Positions 43,391 to 52,668 of a stretch of DNA of 64,000 nt are shown piece after piece. The DNA is from Acidimicrobiales bacterium. GTDB taxonomy: Bacteria; Actinomycetota; Acidimicrobiia; Acidimicrobiales; Poriferisodalaceae. The stretch lies in assembly GCA_009843525.1 (NCBI GenBank), contig VYDH01000033.1, positions 62,001 through 126,000 on the forward strand, in the 5' to 3' direction. The stretch's first letter is position 1; each line of letters begins with the position of its first letter. The notes beneath the pieces were generated by a model. The model was not told the origin of the DNA, made no database searches, and saw only the letters and a list, made by a program, of their open reading frames with translations. Position numbers and translations under genes: made by a program.

Positions 43391-44023
43391 TCAGGCGGCG
43401 GCCGTTGCTGGGTGGCCCGGGCGGGCTTCGATGATGCTGCTGGAGTCAGCGAACTCCCGCCACTCGCCTTCATCGGCGTTCCAGTACCGGCGACCGGTCA
43501 TGTTCTCCATTGCCAGCCCGTAGCAGTGGAAGTTGGTCGAAGCGCCCTCGATGTGAATCGAGTGCACGTCGTGCCCGAGCATTGCGACGCCGGTGCCGCG
43601 CTCGACCATCTCCTCGCGCTCGACGTGCGGCTCGCCTTCGCCTGCACAGCAGTCGTAGAAGCGGTTCAGCTCCTGGCCGCGCATTCCCACGATGACGGCC
43701 CAAGTGAGGTGCTCATGCGGCGGCGCCGACGTGCCTTCACCGACGCTCTGGACATACAGCGCCAGCGTGCCGTCGTCGTTCTGGGCGAGCCGGTAGTTGT
43801 GCGAGCCGCGCTCGCCGTGAGGGGCCGGGAACTCCGCAGCCGGGAACAGGTGCTCGTGGGTGGCGAGCTCCAGCAGCCGTTCCTTGATGCGGGCGATGCC
43901 GGCCCGGTCGATGCCGCCGTGCTCACGGCCATGCGCATCGATCTTGGCGATGTCGTCCATCGCGTCCGCGACCGCCGCGGCCCGCTCCGAAGCCCTGTTC
44001 GCCGCGGCATCCGATGCACTCAT
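43391..44023 (-). CDS. cysteine dioxygenase-like cupin (thiol dioxygenase)
   Basis: A 210-residue cupin. The three-histidine iron site expected of thiol dioxygenases is visible: PPHEHLTWAV gives two His, and GHDVHSIHIEG gives the third. Family enzymes oxidise cysteine or other thiols (for example 3-mercaptopropionate) to sulfinates with oxygen; which thiol is unknown. GGGAGGAAG lies before the chosen ATG. It is in line with the rhodanese gene 140 bases downstream and with the glutamine synthetase-like gene upstream. Confidence 0.8.
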   Translation of the reverse strand: MSASDAAANRASERAAAVADAMDDIAKIDAHGREHGGIDRAGIARIKERLLELATHEHLFPAAEFPAPHGERGSHNYRLAQNDDGTLALYVQSVGEGTSAPPHEHLTWAVIVGMRGQELNRFYDCCAGEGEPHVEREEMVERGTGVAMLGHDVHSIHIEGASTNFHCYGLAMENMTGRRYWNADEGEWREFADSSSIIEARPGHPATAAA

Positions 44024-44121
44024 GGCTTCCTCCCCCACTTCAGCCTCTCCGCGCATCGTAGGCAATGCCGCTGCCGTAGCAGTGCCGCCTGCCGAAACCG
44101 CTGACGTCGCGGCTTCGACGC

Positions 44122-45501
44122 TCAGAACAGGGTGAGGTACTGGTCGACCTCGCCGACGGTGACGACGCTGTGGTGCGCCAGGAACTCTGCTTTCTTGGTT
44201 TGTACGAAGTAGTCGCGGTAGGGGCCTTCGGCGGTGTCGCCCAGTCCAGCGGCGAGCACTTCGGAGGTCGCCATTTCCTCGGCGGCGTGCAGCAGCGTGG
44301 GCGGCAGCACGGCGATTCCCTTCGCCGCCACGTCTTCGGCAGACATGGCGTGCAGGTTGTCCGTGTTGGGCTCGCCAGGGTCGATGCCGTTGTCGATGCC
44401 GTCAAGCCCGCAGGCGAGGTACGCCGCGAACATCAGGTACGGGTTGGCGGCCCCGTCGCCGAGGCGAATCTCGATCCGGTCGGGCTCGGGGATGCGGATC
44501 ATCTGCGTGCGGTTGTTGCCGCCGTACGCCGCATACGCCGGCGCCCAGGTGGCACCCGAGGTGGGCGCGCCCACCCCCATGCGCTTGTAGGAGTTGACGA
44601 TCGGGCACACCACCGCCACCAGCGAGCGGGCGTGGCGCAGCAGCCCGCCCACGAACTGGTAGGCGAGGTCGCTCAGGCCCAAGCCCTTGGTGTCTGGCCC
44701 GCCGGCCGTGCCACCGATGAACAGCGGATCGTCGGTGTCAGCGGTCCACAGGCTCAGGTGGGTATGCAGCCCGTTGCCGGTCTTGTCGGCGAACGGCTTG
44801 GGCATGAAGGTGGCGTAGCGACCATCGCGCTGGGCCAGCGTGTGCACCATCAGCCGGAACAGGATCAGCCGATCGGCAGTAGTCAGGGCGTCTGAGTACA
44901 GCCAGTTCTGCTCGTACTGGCCGTTGGCGTCCTCGTGGTCGTTGGCGTAGTTGCCCCAGCCCATGGCGTCGAGGTTCTTGGACACCGCTTCGAGGTGCGG
45001 CAGCATCCGGGTGAGGCCCCTGGCGTCGTAGCAGGGCAGGGTCAGGTTGTCGCGGTCGTCGGCCACGGCCAGCGAGCCGTCCTCGTTGCGCACCACCAGC
45101 GAGTACTCGGCCTCCACGCCGCACTTGAGCACCAGGTTGCGCTCAGCGGCTGCCTCCAATGCCCGGCGCAGGATCACCCGCGGCGCATACGGCCACAGCT
45201 CGCCCTCCACGGTGGGATCGCACTGCATGGCAGCCACGTTCGGCTGCCACGGAAGCTGGGTGTACGAGGCAGGATCGGGCAGGGCCAAGATGTCGGGGCT
45301 GGAGGGGTCTTGACCCATCGGGCCGGCGGCGAAACCGGCAAAGCCGGCGCCATCGCGCATCAGCCCGTCCAAGGCGCTGACCGGCACCAGCTTGGCGCAC
45401 GGCTTCCCGTGCATCTCCACGAACATGGCGTAGATGAACTCCACGCCGTCGGCCTCGGTCTTGGCCCGGATTTCTTCGAGTGCGTCAGTCGCGCTGCTCA
45501 T
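44122..45501 (-). CDS. glutamine synthetase family protein, GlnT / gamma-glutamylmethylamide synthetase type
   Basis: 459 residues. The glutamine synthetase folds are clear: FVEMHGKPCAKLVPVS (~27-42), CGVEAEYSL (~127-134, metal glutamates), NGLHTHLSLW (~244-253) and NRTQMIRIPE with GDGAANPYLMFAAYLACGLDG. The N-terminal DGAGFAGFA and LPWQP motifs are those of GlnT/GmaS rather than GlnA. GmaS makes gamma-glutamylmethylamide from glutamate and methylamine; GlnT makes glutamine. Divergence from mgsABC favours a methylamine or other amine role, but this is not proven. Confidence 0.85.
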   Translation of the reverse strand: MSSATDALEEIRAKTEADGVEFIYAMFVEMHGKPCAKLVPVSALDGLMRDGAGFAGFAAGPMGQDPSSPDILALPDPASYTQLPWQPNVAAMQCDPTVEGELWPYAPRVILRRALEAAAERNLVLKCGVEAEYSLVVRNEDGSLAVADDRDNLTLPCYDARGLTRMLPHLEAVSKNLDAMGWGNYANDHEDANGQYEQNWLYSDALTTADRLILFRLMVHTLAQRDGRYATFMPKPFADKTGNGLHTHLSLWTADTDDPLFIGGTAGGPDTKGLGLSDLAYQFVGGLLRHARSLVAVVCPIVNSYKRMGVGAPTSGATWAPAYAAYGGNNRTQMIRIPEPDRIEIRLGDGAANPYLMFAAYLACGLDGIDNGIDPGEPNTDNLHAMSAEDVAAKGIAVLPPTLLHAAEEMATSEVLAAGLGDTAEGPYRDYFVQTKKAEFLAHHSVVTVGEVDQYLTLF

Positions 45502-45687
45502 GATTCGCCCCCCCGGCGTGTTCGGATCGAGGCCGCCAGATCGTCGGCCATGCCCCCGCGCGCACAGTAGTCAACGAAAGCAGACAGCCTGAATGGGATC
45601 CGCAGGCATCTGGCCACAGGAGGCGAAGCGCTACGGTGCGGGAGGCCCGACGGACAGACGTAGGGATCGTGGGGCTGGGGGTGCGCC

Positions 45688-46587
45688 ATGTGCGGGATTG
45701 TGGGCTTGTTCTGCAAGACCGAAACGCACCGGCACGAGCTGGGACGGCTGACCGAAGTCATGCTCGCCGAGATGGGCGACCGCGGACCCGACAGTGCCGG
45801 ATTTGCCGTGTATGACGCTGGCGTTCCCGGTCGCACTCGCATCACCGTGCTGGCCGAAGGGCTCAAGGTGGACTGGGGTCCTGTGGCCGCGGCCCTCGAG
45901 GCGACCTTAGGCGCAGAGGTGACCGTCGCGGCGGTGCATGACCACGCGGTGTTCTCCACCGACGGGGACGGCCGTAGCGCCCGCCAGTGGATCATCGACA
46001 ACGTGGCGGGCGCTACCGTGCTGGCCCAAGGCAACAAGATCGAGATGTTCAAGGCCGTGGGCTACCCAGACCTCGTCGCCGAGCGCTACGACCTGGCATC
46101 GCGCACCGGCACCCATGCGCTGGCGCACACCCGCATGGCCACCGAATCGGCGGTAACCACCAACGGCTCTCACCCGTTCTCCACCGGCTCGGACACCTGC
46201 TTGGTGCACAACGGCTCGCTGTCGAACCACAACCGGCTGCGCCGCCAGCTCGCAGGCCACGGCGAGTCATTCCAGACCGAGAACGACTCCGAGGTCGCCG
46301 CCGGTTACCTGGCCTGGCGGATGCGCTCAGGCGACTCCATCTCGGAGGCATTGGAAGGCGCTCTCGGCGACCTCGACGGCTTCTACACCTTCGCCATCGG
46401 CGTCGCCGACGGGTTCGCCATCCTGCGCGACCCCATTGCCTGCAAGCCTGCAGTGGTGGCCGAGACCGACCACTGGGTCGCCATGTCGTCTGAGTACCGC
46501 GCTATAGCCCGCCTGCCCGGTGCGCTGGATGCCGAGGTTTGGGAGCCGGAGCCGGCTCGCATCTACACCTGGAGCCTCGCGGCGTGA
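45688..46587 (+). CDS. class II glutamine amidotransferase, MgsA/GlxB type
   Basis: A 299-residue Ntn-type amidotransferase. The nucleophile is Cys2 (MCGIVGLF), with GDRGPDSAG near residue 30, HTRMAT and HNGSLSNH loops and the acceptor-region QTENDSEV. As a stand-alone glutaminase domain of the glutamate synthase type it matches MgsA (N-methylglutamate synthase) or GlxB. GGGGTG lies upstream of the ATG. Its stop overlaps the next start as GTGA. Confidence 0.87.
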   Translation: MCGIVGLFCKTETHRHELGRLTEVMLAEMGDRGPDSAGFAVYDAGVPGRTRITVLAEGLKVDWGPVAAALEATLGAEVTVAAVHDHAVFSTDGDGRSARQWIIDNVAGATVLAQGNKIEMFKAVGYPDLVAERYDLASRTGTHALAHTRMATESAVTTNGSHPFSTGSDTCLVHNGSLSNHNRLRRQLAGHGESFQTENDSEVAAGYLAWRMRSGDSISEALEGALGDLDGFYTFAIGVADGFAILRDPIACKPAVVAETDHWVAMSSEYRAIARLPGALDAEVWEPEPARIYTWSLAA

Positions 46588-47315
46588 GCGCAGCGGTGCG
46601 GACGTTCGACCTCGCCGAATCGGCCCGGCGCAAGCTCAATCAGGCACTGCACGAGGCTGCCGACGGCGAATCGTTCGAGGTCATCAACCCACGCGGCGCC
46701 CACGCAGTGGCGTGCGGCATCACCGCCGACATCGATGTGGTGGTGCGGGGTTCGGTGGGCTACTACGGCGCCGGCATGCACCAGCGGGGACGGGTGCTGA
46801 TCGAGGGCAACGCCAGCACCGGGCTCGCTGAGAACATCATGTCGGGCGAGGTACGCATCACCGGCAACGCCACCATGTCGGCCGGCGCCACGGGCTGCGG
46901 CGGCCTGCTGGTGGTGGGCGGCAACGCGGGTGCCCGCTGCGGAATCTCGATGAAGGGCGTCGACATCGTGGTGGGCGGCAACGTCGGCCACATGAGCGCC
47001 TTCATGGCCCAGGCGGGGAACCTGGTGATCTGCGGCGACGCTGCGGCCGATCTGGGCGACTCGATCTACGAGGCGCAGATCTTCGTGCGGGGCGAGGTGG
47101 AGTCGCTCGGCGCTGACTGCGTCGAGAAGGAGATGCGGCCCGAGCATGTCGAGACAGTGGCGGGGCTACTGGCCGCCGCTGGCGAGGCGGCGCACGGGGC
47201 CGACCCCGGCGACTTCCGCCGGTACGGCTCGGCCCGCCGCCTCTACAACTTCACGATCGACGACGTGGACGCCGCTCAGGCAGCGGGGCGGGCCGCAGGC
47301 GGTGACCGCCGGTGA
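46584..47315 (+). CDS. glutamate synthase GXGXG-domain protein, MgsB/GlxC type
   Basis: 243 residues matching the C-terminal beta-helix domain of glutamate synthase, with its recurring Gly-x-Gly turns (VVRGSVGYYGAGM, VRITGNATMSAGATGCGGLLVVGGNAG, IVVGGNVGHM). In the stand-alone MgsABC/GlxBCD enzymes this is the middle subunit. The GTG start is coupled to the upstream amidotransferase and its own stop is coupled to the next GTG. Confidence 0.87.
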   Translation: MSAAVRTFDLAESARRKLNQALHEAADGESFEVINPRGAHAVACGITADIDVVVRGSVGYYGAGMHQRGRVLIEGNASTGLAENIMSGEVRITGNATMSAGATGCGGLLVVGGNAGARCGISMKGVDIVVGGNVGHMSAFMAQAGNLVICGDAAADLGDSIYEAQIFVRGEVESLGADCVEKEMRPEHVETVAGLLAAAGEAAHGADPGDFRRYGSARRLYNFTIDDVDAAQAAGRAAGGDRR

Positions 47316-48697
47316 GCACGACACCGAACGGGTCGCCGGGCGGGACGCCTGCGGGAGACCTCGACCCGCTCGCCGCCGACGACCCCCAGAACTGGCACCT
47401 GCGCGAGTCGTACACGTTCGACCGCAACGTGATCGCCGAGATCCGCAGGGCGGCCAACACCGGCATCTACCGCATCCGCGGCTGGGGCGCCAAGCGCCGG
47501 ATGCCCACGCTCGACGACCTCGTCTTCTTGGGCGCATCGATGTCGCGCTACCCGCTCGAGGGGTACCGCGAAGCGTGCGGCACCGACGTGGTGATCGGCG
47601 AGCATCGCGCTGAGCGACCGGTGCGCCTGCAGATCCCGGTCACGATCGCCGGCATGAGCTTCGGCTCATTGTCGGCGCAAGCCAAAGAAGCACTCGGCCG
47701 GGGGGCGTCAGCCGCCGGAACCTCGACCACCACCGGAGACGGCGGCATGACGATGGAGGAACGCGAGCACTCGTCGGTGCTGGTGTACCAGTACTTGCCG
47801 TCGCGCTACGGCATGAACCCCGACCATCTGCGCATGGCCGACGCCATCGAGGTGGTCGTAGGACAGGGCGCCAAGCCCGGCGGCGGCGGGATGCTGCTCG
47901 GCCAGAAGATCACCGAGCGGGTGGCCGAGATGCGCACGCTGCCCACCGGGATCGACCAGCGCTCGGCCTGCCGCCACCCGGATTGGACCGGGCCCGACGA
48001 TCTCGAGATCAAGATCGGCGAACTGCGCGAGATCACCGACTGGCAGGTGCCGATCTACATCAAGGTCGGTGCGGCCCGCCCCTACTACGACACCGCTCTG
48101 GCGGTAAAAGCCGGGGCGGACGCCGTAGTGGTGGACGGCATGCAGGGCGGCACCGCAGCCACTCAGGACGTGTTCATCGAGCACGTCGGCATCCCGACGA
48201 TCGCTGCCATTCCCGAGGCGGTGCGGGCGCTGCGCGAGCTCGGAGTCCACCGCCGTGAGGTGAAGCTGATTGCCGCTGGCGGTTTCCGATCGGGCGCAGA
48301 CGTGGCCAAGGCGCTGGCGTTGGGCGCCGATGCCGCGTCGATCGGCACTGCTGCGCTGATCGCCATCGGCGACAACGACCCGGCCTACGAAAGCGAGTAC
48401 CGCGAGCTGGGCACCTCGGCCGGCTACTGGGAGGACTTCCAAGCCGGCACCGATCCTGCCGGCATCACCACCCAGGACCCCGAGTTGTCGGCCCGACTCG
48501 ACCCGGTACTGGCGGGGCGACGCCTGGCCAACTACCTGCAGGTGCTCACCATCGAGACCCAGATCCTGGCCCGCGCCAACGGCAAGTCGCACGTGCTGAA
48601 CCTGGAGCCCGAAGACCTGGCCGCGCTCACCGTCGAAGCCGCGGCGATGGCCAAGGTGCCGCTCGCCGGCACCAGCTGGGTGCCTGGCGAGGACTGA
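47312..48697 (+). CDS. FMN-binding glutamate synthase-type subunit, MgsC/GlxD type
   Basis: A 461-residue TIM-barrel synthase domain. FMN-site features: ITIAGMSFGSLSAQAKEALGRGA (~110-132), KPGGGGMLLGQKI, IYIKVGAA, ADAVVVDGMQGGTAA and LIAAGGFRSGADVAKALALGADA. The usual GltB iron-sulfur cysteine cluster is not seen. With MgsA and MgsB it would make N-methylglutamate from glutamate donors and methylamine, or act as an alternative glutamate synthase. The GTG start overlaps the mgsB stop. Confidence 0.88.
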   Translation: MSTTPNGSPGGTPAGDLDPLAADDPQNWHLRESYTFDRNVIAEIRRAANTGIYRIRGWGAKRRMPTLDDLVFLGASMSRYPLEGYREACGTDVVIGEHRAERPVRLQIPVTIAGMSFGSLSAQAKEALGRGASAAGTSTTTGDGGMTMEEREHSSVLVYQYLPSRYGMNPDHLRMADAIEVVVGQGAKPGGGGMLLGQKITERVAEMRTLPTGIDQRSACRHPDWTGPDDLEIKIGELREITDWQVPIYIKVGAARPYYDTALAVKAGADAVVVDGMQGGTAATQDVFIEHVGIPTIAAIPEAVRALRELGVHRREVKLIAAGGFRSGADVAKALALGADAASIGTAALIAIGDNDPAYESEYRELGTSAGYWEDFQAGTDPAGITTQDPELSARLDPVLAGRRLANYLQVLTIETQILARANGKSHVLNLEPEDLAALTVEAAAMAKVPLAGTSWVPGED

Positions 48698-48736
48698 GCT
48701 GCCAGCCGACTGAGCGGCCGATCGGCCGCCAGCGAG

Positions 48737-49513
48737 CTAGCGGCCCTGCCATTGGGGCGGGCGCTTCTCGGCGAATGCCCGCGGCCCTTCGATGTAGTCG
48801 GCACTCTGGTTCATGGCCCGCACGGCCTCGTAGCGGCCCTCATGTGCAGCTTGAACGCTGGCCTCGTTCAGACCCTGCATTGCTGCCTGCTTCGTCGCCC
48901 GGATGGACATCGGCGAGCACTCGAGGATCATCTCGGCCCAGCGGCGGGCACATGCGAGTGCCTCGCCCTGGGGGACCACCTCGGCGACGATGCCCATCTC
49001 CTTGGCCTCAGCGGCGGGTACGTGACGGCCGGTCAGCATCATGCTCATCGCGCGCTTCAACCCGATGTGGCGGGGCAGGCGATGGACGCCGCCCGCCAGT
49101 GCGGCGAGCCCCACCTTGGGCTCGGGCAGCGCGAGCAGCGCATTCTCCGAAGCCACGATGATGTCGCAGGCCAGTGCGATCTCGAATCCGCCGCCCATCG
49201 CCACGCCGTTCACGGCCGCGATGACGGGCTTGTCGAGATCCCAGCGCGAGGTCAGCCCGCCGAAGCCCGACGACGGCATCGCCGAACGATCGCCGCCCTC
49301 GGCCTGGTATCGCAGGTCGTTGCCCGCCGAGAAGGCACGGTCGCCTTCCCCGGTCACGATCGCGACCCACAGCTCCGGATCGTTCTGGAATTCGTCGAAC
49401 AGGTCCGACATCTCGGCATTGCCCGGCGGGTGCAGCGCATTCATGCGCTCCGGCCGGTTGATCGTCACGACGAACAGGTGCCCGTCGCGCTCCGCATAAC
49501 AAAACTCACCCAT
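48737..49513 (-). CDS. enoyl-CoA hydratase/isomerase family protein
   Basis: 258 residues of crotonase fold. The oxyanion-hole segments FSAGNDLRYQ (~60-69) and GVAMGGGFEIALACD (~105-119) and the second glutamate in LPEPKVGLAAL (~133) support hydratase chemistry. The C-terminal EGPRAFAEKRPPQWQGR is typical of beta-oxidation or degradation members. The start is close to and divergent from the SulP transporter gene. Confidence 0.9.
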   Translation of the reverse strand: MGEFCYAERDGHLFVVTINRPERMNALHPPGNAEMSDLFDEFQNDPELWVAIVTGEGDRAFSAGNDLRYQAEGGDRSAMPSSGFGGLTSRWDLDKPVIAAVNGVAMGGGFEIALACDIIVASENALLALPEPKVGLAALAGGVHRLPRHIGLKRAMSMMLTGRHVPAAEAKEMGIVAEVVPQGEALACARRWAEMILECSPMSIRATKQAAMQGLNEASVQAAHEGRYEAVRAMNQSADYIEGPRAFAEKRPPQWQGR

Positions 49514-49571
49514 GCCGGCCGAACCTAGTGGTCAGGCCGCTGTTTCGCTTAGTGTCTCTCGGGGGCGGGTG

Positions 49572-51224
49572 ATGCAAGCTCGGCGGTACGACCTGCACGC
49601 GCTGCGCGGTGACATCTTCGGCGGTGTCACTACGGCGGTAGTCGGCCTGCCTGTCGCGCTCGCCTTCGGAGTGGCCTCGGGGCTCGGCGCAATGGCCGGG
49701 CTGTACGGCGCCATCGCGCTGGGATTCTTCGCCGCCGTGTTCGGGGGGACTCGTTCGCAGATCTCGGGACCCACCGGACCCATGGCCGTGGCCATGGCTG
49801 TGGTCATCACAGAACACGCGTCGACGCTTCAAGAAGCACTCACGGTCGTCGTGATGGCCGGGGTGATCCAGGCACTGCTGGGCGTACTGCGATTCGGCCG
49901 CTTCGTGTCCTACACGCCGTACTCGGTGATCTCGGGGTTCATGTCGGGCGTCGGCATCATCATCATCATCCTGCAGACGCTGCCGGCCCTGGGCGTGGAG
50001 AGCGCTGGCGGCGGCCCGCTCGACGTGATGCGCGCCTGGCCAGACGCGATCTTGAATCTGAACGCCGGCGCGGTGGCCATCGCCGTCGTCAGCTTGGGTG
50101 TGTGCATCTTCTGGCCCGCCCGTCTGCATCGCTGGTTCCCCGCGACGCTGGCCGCCCTCGCCGTGGGGACACTCATGGGGGTGCTGTTCCTGGGCGATGC
50201 ACCGGTCATCGGCGAAGTGCCCTCCGGCCTGCCAGAGCTCCAGCAACCGGTGCTGTCGTTGGGCGTCCTGGCGGGAGCGGTGCAGCCCGCCATCACACTC
50301 GCACTGCTGGGAGCGGTCGACAGCCTGCTGACATCGCTGATCGCCGACTCGATGACGCGCACGCGGCACAGCCCCAACCAGGAGCTCATCGGCCAGGGTC
50401 TGGGCAACATCGCCGCAGGTCTGGTGGGCGGGCTGCCCGGGGCCGGTGCCACCGTGGGCACCGTGGTGAACATCCGGGCCGGCGGCAGCACCCGGGTGTC
50501 GGGCGCGCTGCGCGCTCTGGTGCTGCTGGCCATCGTGCTGGGAGCGGGGAGCTATGTCGAGTCGGTGCCGCTCGCTGCGCTGGCCGGCATCTTGCTGAAG
50601 GTCGGCTGGGACATCGTGGACTGGCGCTTCTTGAAACGGATGCACCGGGTGCAGCGCGAGCACCTGATGATCATGGGCATCACGATGGTGCTGACGGTGG
50701 TGCTCGACCTCATCACCGCCGTGGCGATCGGGCTCATCGTGGCGGCCATGTCGGCTGCTCGCCAGTTCGAACGGCTCCAGCTCGACGCCGTCGTGTCGGT
50801 GCCGCTGCTTGACCGGGTCTTCCTAGGGGAAGACGCCGAGGCCGGCGACGCCGATGAGGTCGCAGCCGGCGGGTTCTCTGCACGGGTCGGGCTGGTGTCG
50901 CTGCGAGGCACGTTCACCGTGGCCTCGTCGAAGAGCCTCATCGACATTCTCGGCACGGACATCGCAGAGCACGAGGTGGTGATCATCGACTTCACCGACA
51001 CGGTGTACATCGACGACAGCGCGGCAATGCTGGTGGAGTACCTCATCGACACCGCCGTGGAGAGCAACACCGAAGTGATCGTGATGGGCCTCGGCGGCCC
51101 GCCGGCAACCAGCCTGCGCGCGCTGAACGCGCTGGACAAGGTGCCGACAAACCGATTCGTGCCGACGCTGGACAAGGCTCGTGCGGCTGCCCGGATTCTG
51201 CTGAAGCTGCCCGAGCCGAGCTGA
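49572..51224 (+). CDS. SulP-family anion transporter with C-terminal STAS domain
   Basis: About 550 residues. A hydrophobic domain of roughly ten or more membrane segments contains the SulP signature GGTRSQISGPTGPMAVAM (~56-73) and the STGSNP-like TGAVGxxxx region equivalent (GLPGAGATVGTVVNIRAGG). A cytoplasmic STAS domain (SLRGTFTVASSKSL ... VVIIDFTDTVYIDDSAA) follows from about residue 445. SulP members move sulfate, bicarbonate or other anions; the QISGPTGPM segment resembles BicA-type bicarbonate carriers. I chose the ATG with GGGGCGGG upstream. Confidence 0.9.
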   Translation: MQARRYDLHALRGDIFGGVTTAVVGLPVALAFGVASGLGAMAGLYGAIALGFFAAVFGGTRSQISGPTGPMAVAMAVVITEHASTLQEALTVVVMAGVIQALLGVLRFGRFVSYTPYSVISGFMSGVGIIIIILQTLPALGVESAGGGPLDVMRAWPDAILNLNAGAVAIAVVSLGVCIFWPARLHRWFPATLAALAVGTLMGVLFLGDAPVIGEVPSGLPELQQPVLSLGVLAGAVQPAITLALLGAVDSLLTSLIADSMTRTRHSPNQELIGQGLGNIAAGLVGGLPGAGATVGTVVNIRAGGSTRVSGALRALVLLAIVLGAGSYVESVPLAALAGILLKVGWDIVDWRFLKRMHRVQREHLMIMGITMVLTVVLDLITAVAIGLIVAAMSAARQFERLQLDAVVSVPLLDRVFLGEDAEAGDADEVAAGGFSARVGLVSLRGTFTVASSKSLIDILGTDIAEHEVVIIDFTDTVYIDDSAAMLVEYLIDTAVESNTEVIVMGLGGPPATSLRALNALDKVPTNRFVPTLDKARAAARILLKLPEPS

Positions 51225-51263
51225 ACCGGGGCTGAACCGGCCCGCGGCGGCCGCGGGGCCTGC

Positions 51264-51839
51264 TCAGTCGGCGGGCGAATAGATGGGGTGCGTCCCGAAC
51301 TGGTTCTTGGCGACGGGGGTGCCGGTCTCGGCGAAGTACGCCGTGCCGCGCACGACCGAGTCGAGGTAGGAGGGCAGCGGCCGACGGATCATGTGCTCAG
51401 CGTAATGCTCCCGCTCGGCGGCCGGCACATCGTCGCGCAGCAACGCCACGACCTTGATGCTGAAGTCGCTGCGGGGGCCTTGGTCGTCGATGCGCCAACG
51501 CACCAGCGCGGTGCGTGCCTCGGGCGGGCCGAGCACCAGGTCGTAGCCGACGCCGTCGAACCAGTTGCAGAACTCTCGCTGGTAGTGGACGCCGCTGTAG
51601 TAGTAGACGTGGTCACGGCTGCGAGCCTCGTCCCACACATTCACCTCGTTGCGCTCGCAGAACGGGTGAATGTCGGTGAGGTTGCCGGCCGGGCTGATGG
51701 CCTCCCAGACATCGGAGGGCGGTGCCGCGACGGCAGCCCTGGCGATGATCGGCTCCATCATCTCGTACCCGGCGCCGGCGTGTGCCGTCACGAGTGCCTC
51801 GTCAGATGGCATCAGGCCGCTGATGATCGCTTCGTCCAT
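51264..51839 (-). CDS. SRPBCC-like protein of unknown function
   Basis: 191 residues. From residue 27 on (MMEPIIARAAVAAPPSDVWEAISPAGNLTDIHPF) the pattern looks like a START/SRPBCC ligand-binding fold, with WFDGVGYDLVLG and RTALVRWRIDDQG in the middle strands. An internal ATG at 51761 is an alternative start, since the first ATG has no ribosome-binding site. No specific role can be read. Confidence 0.65.
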   Translation of the reverse strand: MDEAIISGLMPSDEALVTAHAGAGYEMMEPIIARAAVAAPPSDVWEAISPAGNLTDIHPFCERNEVNVWDEARSRDHVYYYSGVHYQREFCNWFDGVGYDLVLGPPEARTALVRWRIDDQGPRSDFSIKVVALLRDDVPAAEREHYAEHMIRRPLPSYLDSVVRGTAYFAETGTPVAKNQFGTHPIYSPAD

Positions 51840-51917
51840 GGCGTCATTGTGGCCGTTGCAGGCGAGCGTCCGGGTCAGGAATCGGCTCGCCGGGCCCGCA
51901 CCAATCCCGCTGGCGGT

Positions 51918-52607
51918 CTATGTCTTGCCGAAATGCGGATTGCGGAACAGCTGCAGCCAAGTGCGACCGAGCCTTATTTGGTGGGGCAGGTTCTTGTTTC
52001 TGCCCGGCGTGAAGTCGTTGAGGGCACGGCCGTTGGTGAGCCGGACGCTGTAGGACGGCGGGCAGGTGTCGAAGCACGCGTCGGCCCACCACGAGATGTG
52101 ATAGCGGGCGTTGCGCTCGTGCATGTGCTTGTTCTTGCACCGCATCGCCTCGTCTGCCGACCCGTCGGCTGCGCCGTCGGTCGAGACCGCTTCGTCGTCG
52201 TTCGCGGCGAAGTCCTTGATGCACGTCATCACCCGGATGGGCAACCGGAACTGGAAGCTGCCCGCGCTGTCGGTCCGCCAAGCGCCGCTGTCCGCGCCGG
52301 TCCCGAACGTCATCGTCTCGGGCTTGGCGATGCGGGTCCACGCCTCGGGGGCGTCGGGGTCCTTCGTGCCGACAAGGCGCTGCTGGGTGACCGCCACGAA
52401 AACCGGCATCCCCTCGATCAAGTTCGTGACGGTGTGAAAATTGCGATTCGGCTGCTTCCCGTAGAAGAAGATGGTGCAGTAGTATATGTTGGCGTCCGTA
52501 AGCGCCACGCATTCGATGCTCGTCAGCTCGTAGTCGTTGGCCTTGGGACCGGTCTGGGCTTGGGCCGGGGCTGTGGGCAGCGCCCACAGCATCGACAGGG
52601 CCGCCAC
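51918..52607 (-). CDS. secreted protein of unknown function, 5' end interrupted at a poly-G tract
   Basis: The intact frame opens at a GTG and begins with only the hydrophobic core and cleavage site of a signal peptide (AALSMLWALPTAPAQA), lacking a charged n-region and a ribosome-binding site. Upstream, past an 11-base G tract, an ATG at 52692 with AAGGTGA before it starts MFDVKQIR; removing one G from the tract joins the frames and supplies an Arg-rich n-region (PRRNRRPRNLVR). The mature part has six or more cysteines (EC, YC, TC, RC, DAC, DTC), suggesting disulfides. I do not recognise the family. Confidence 0.7.
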   Translation of the reverse strand: MAALSMLWALPTAPAQAQTGPKANDYELTSIECVALTDANIYYCTIFFYGKQPNRNFHTVTNLIEGMPVFVAVTQQRLVGTKDPDAPEAWTRIAKPETMTFGTGADSGAWRTDSAGSFQFRLPIRVMTCIKDFAANDDEAVSTDGAADGSADEAMRCKNKHMHERNARYHISWWADACFDTCPPSYSVRLTNGRALNDFTPGRNKNLPHQIRLGRTWLQLFRNPHFGKT

Positions 52608-52657
52608 GGCGACGACAGCACGGACTAGGTTCCGCGGTCGCCTATTGCGCCGAGGTA

Positions 52658-52668
52658 CCCCCCCCCCC
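52658..52668 (-). repeat. 11-base poly-G (minus strand) in the 5' end of the secreted-protein gene
   Basis: Eleven consecutive C on the plus strand. With 11 the upstream ATG frame stops at a TAG 17 codons in; with 10 or 13 it would read through into the signal peptide. This is either a phase-variation tract or a homopolymer length error. Confidence 0.85.

Noticed and set aside
44122-45501. Annotation as the main glutamine synthetase GlnA
   Set aside because: The N-terminal motifs match the GlnT/GmaS branch, and the neighbours are mgsABC-type genes rather than glnB or other GlnA partners.
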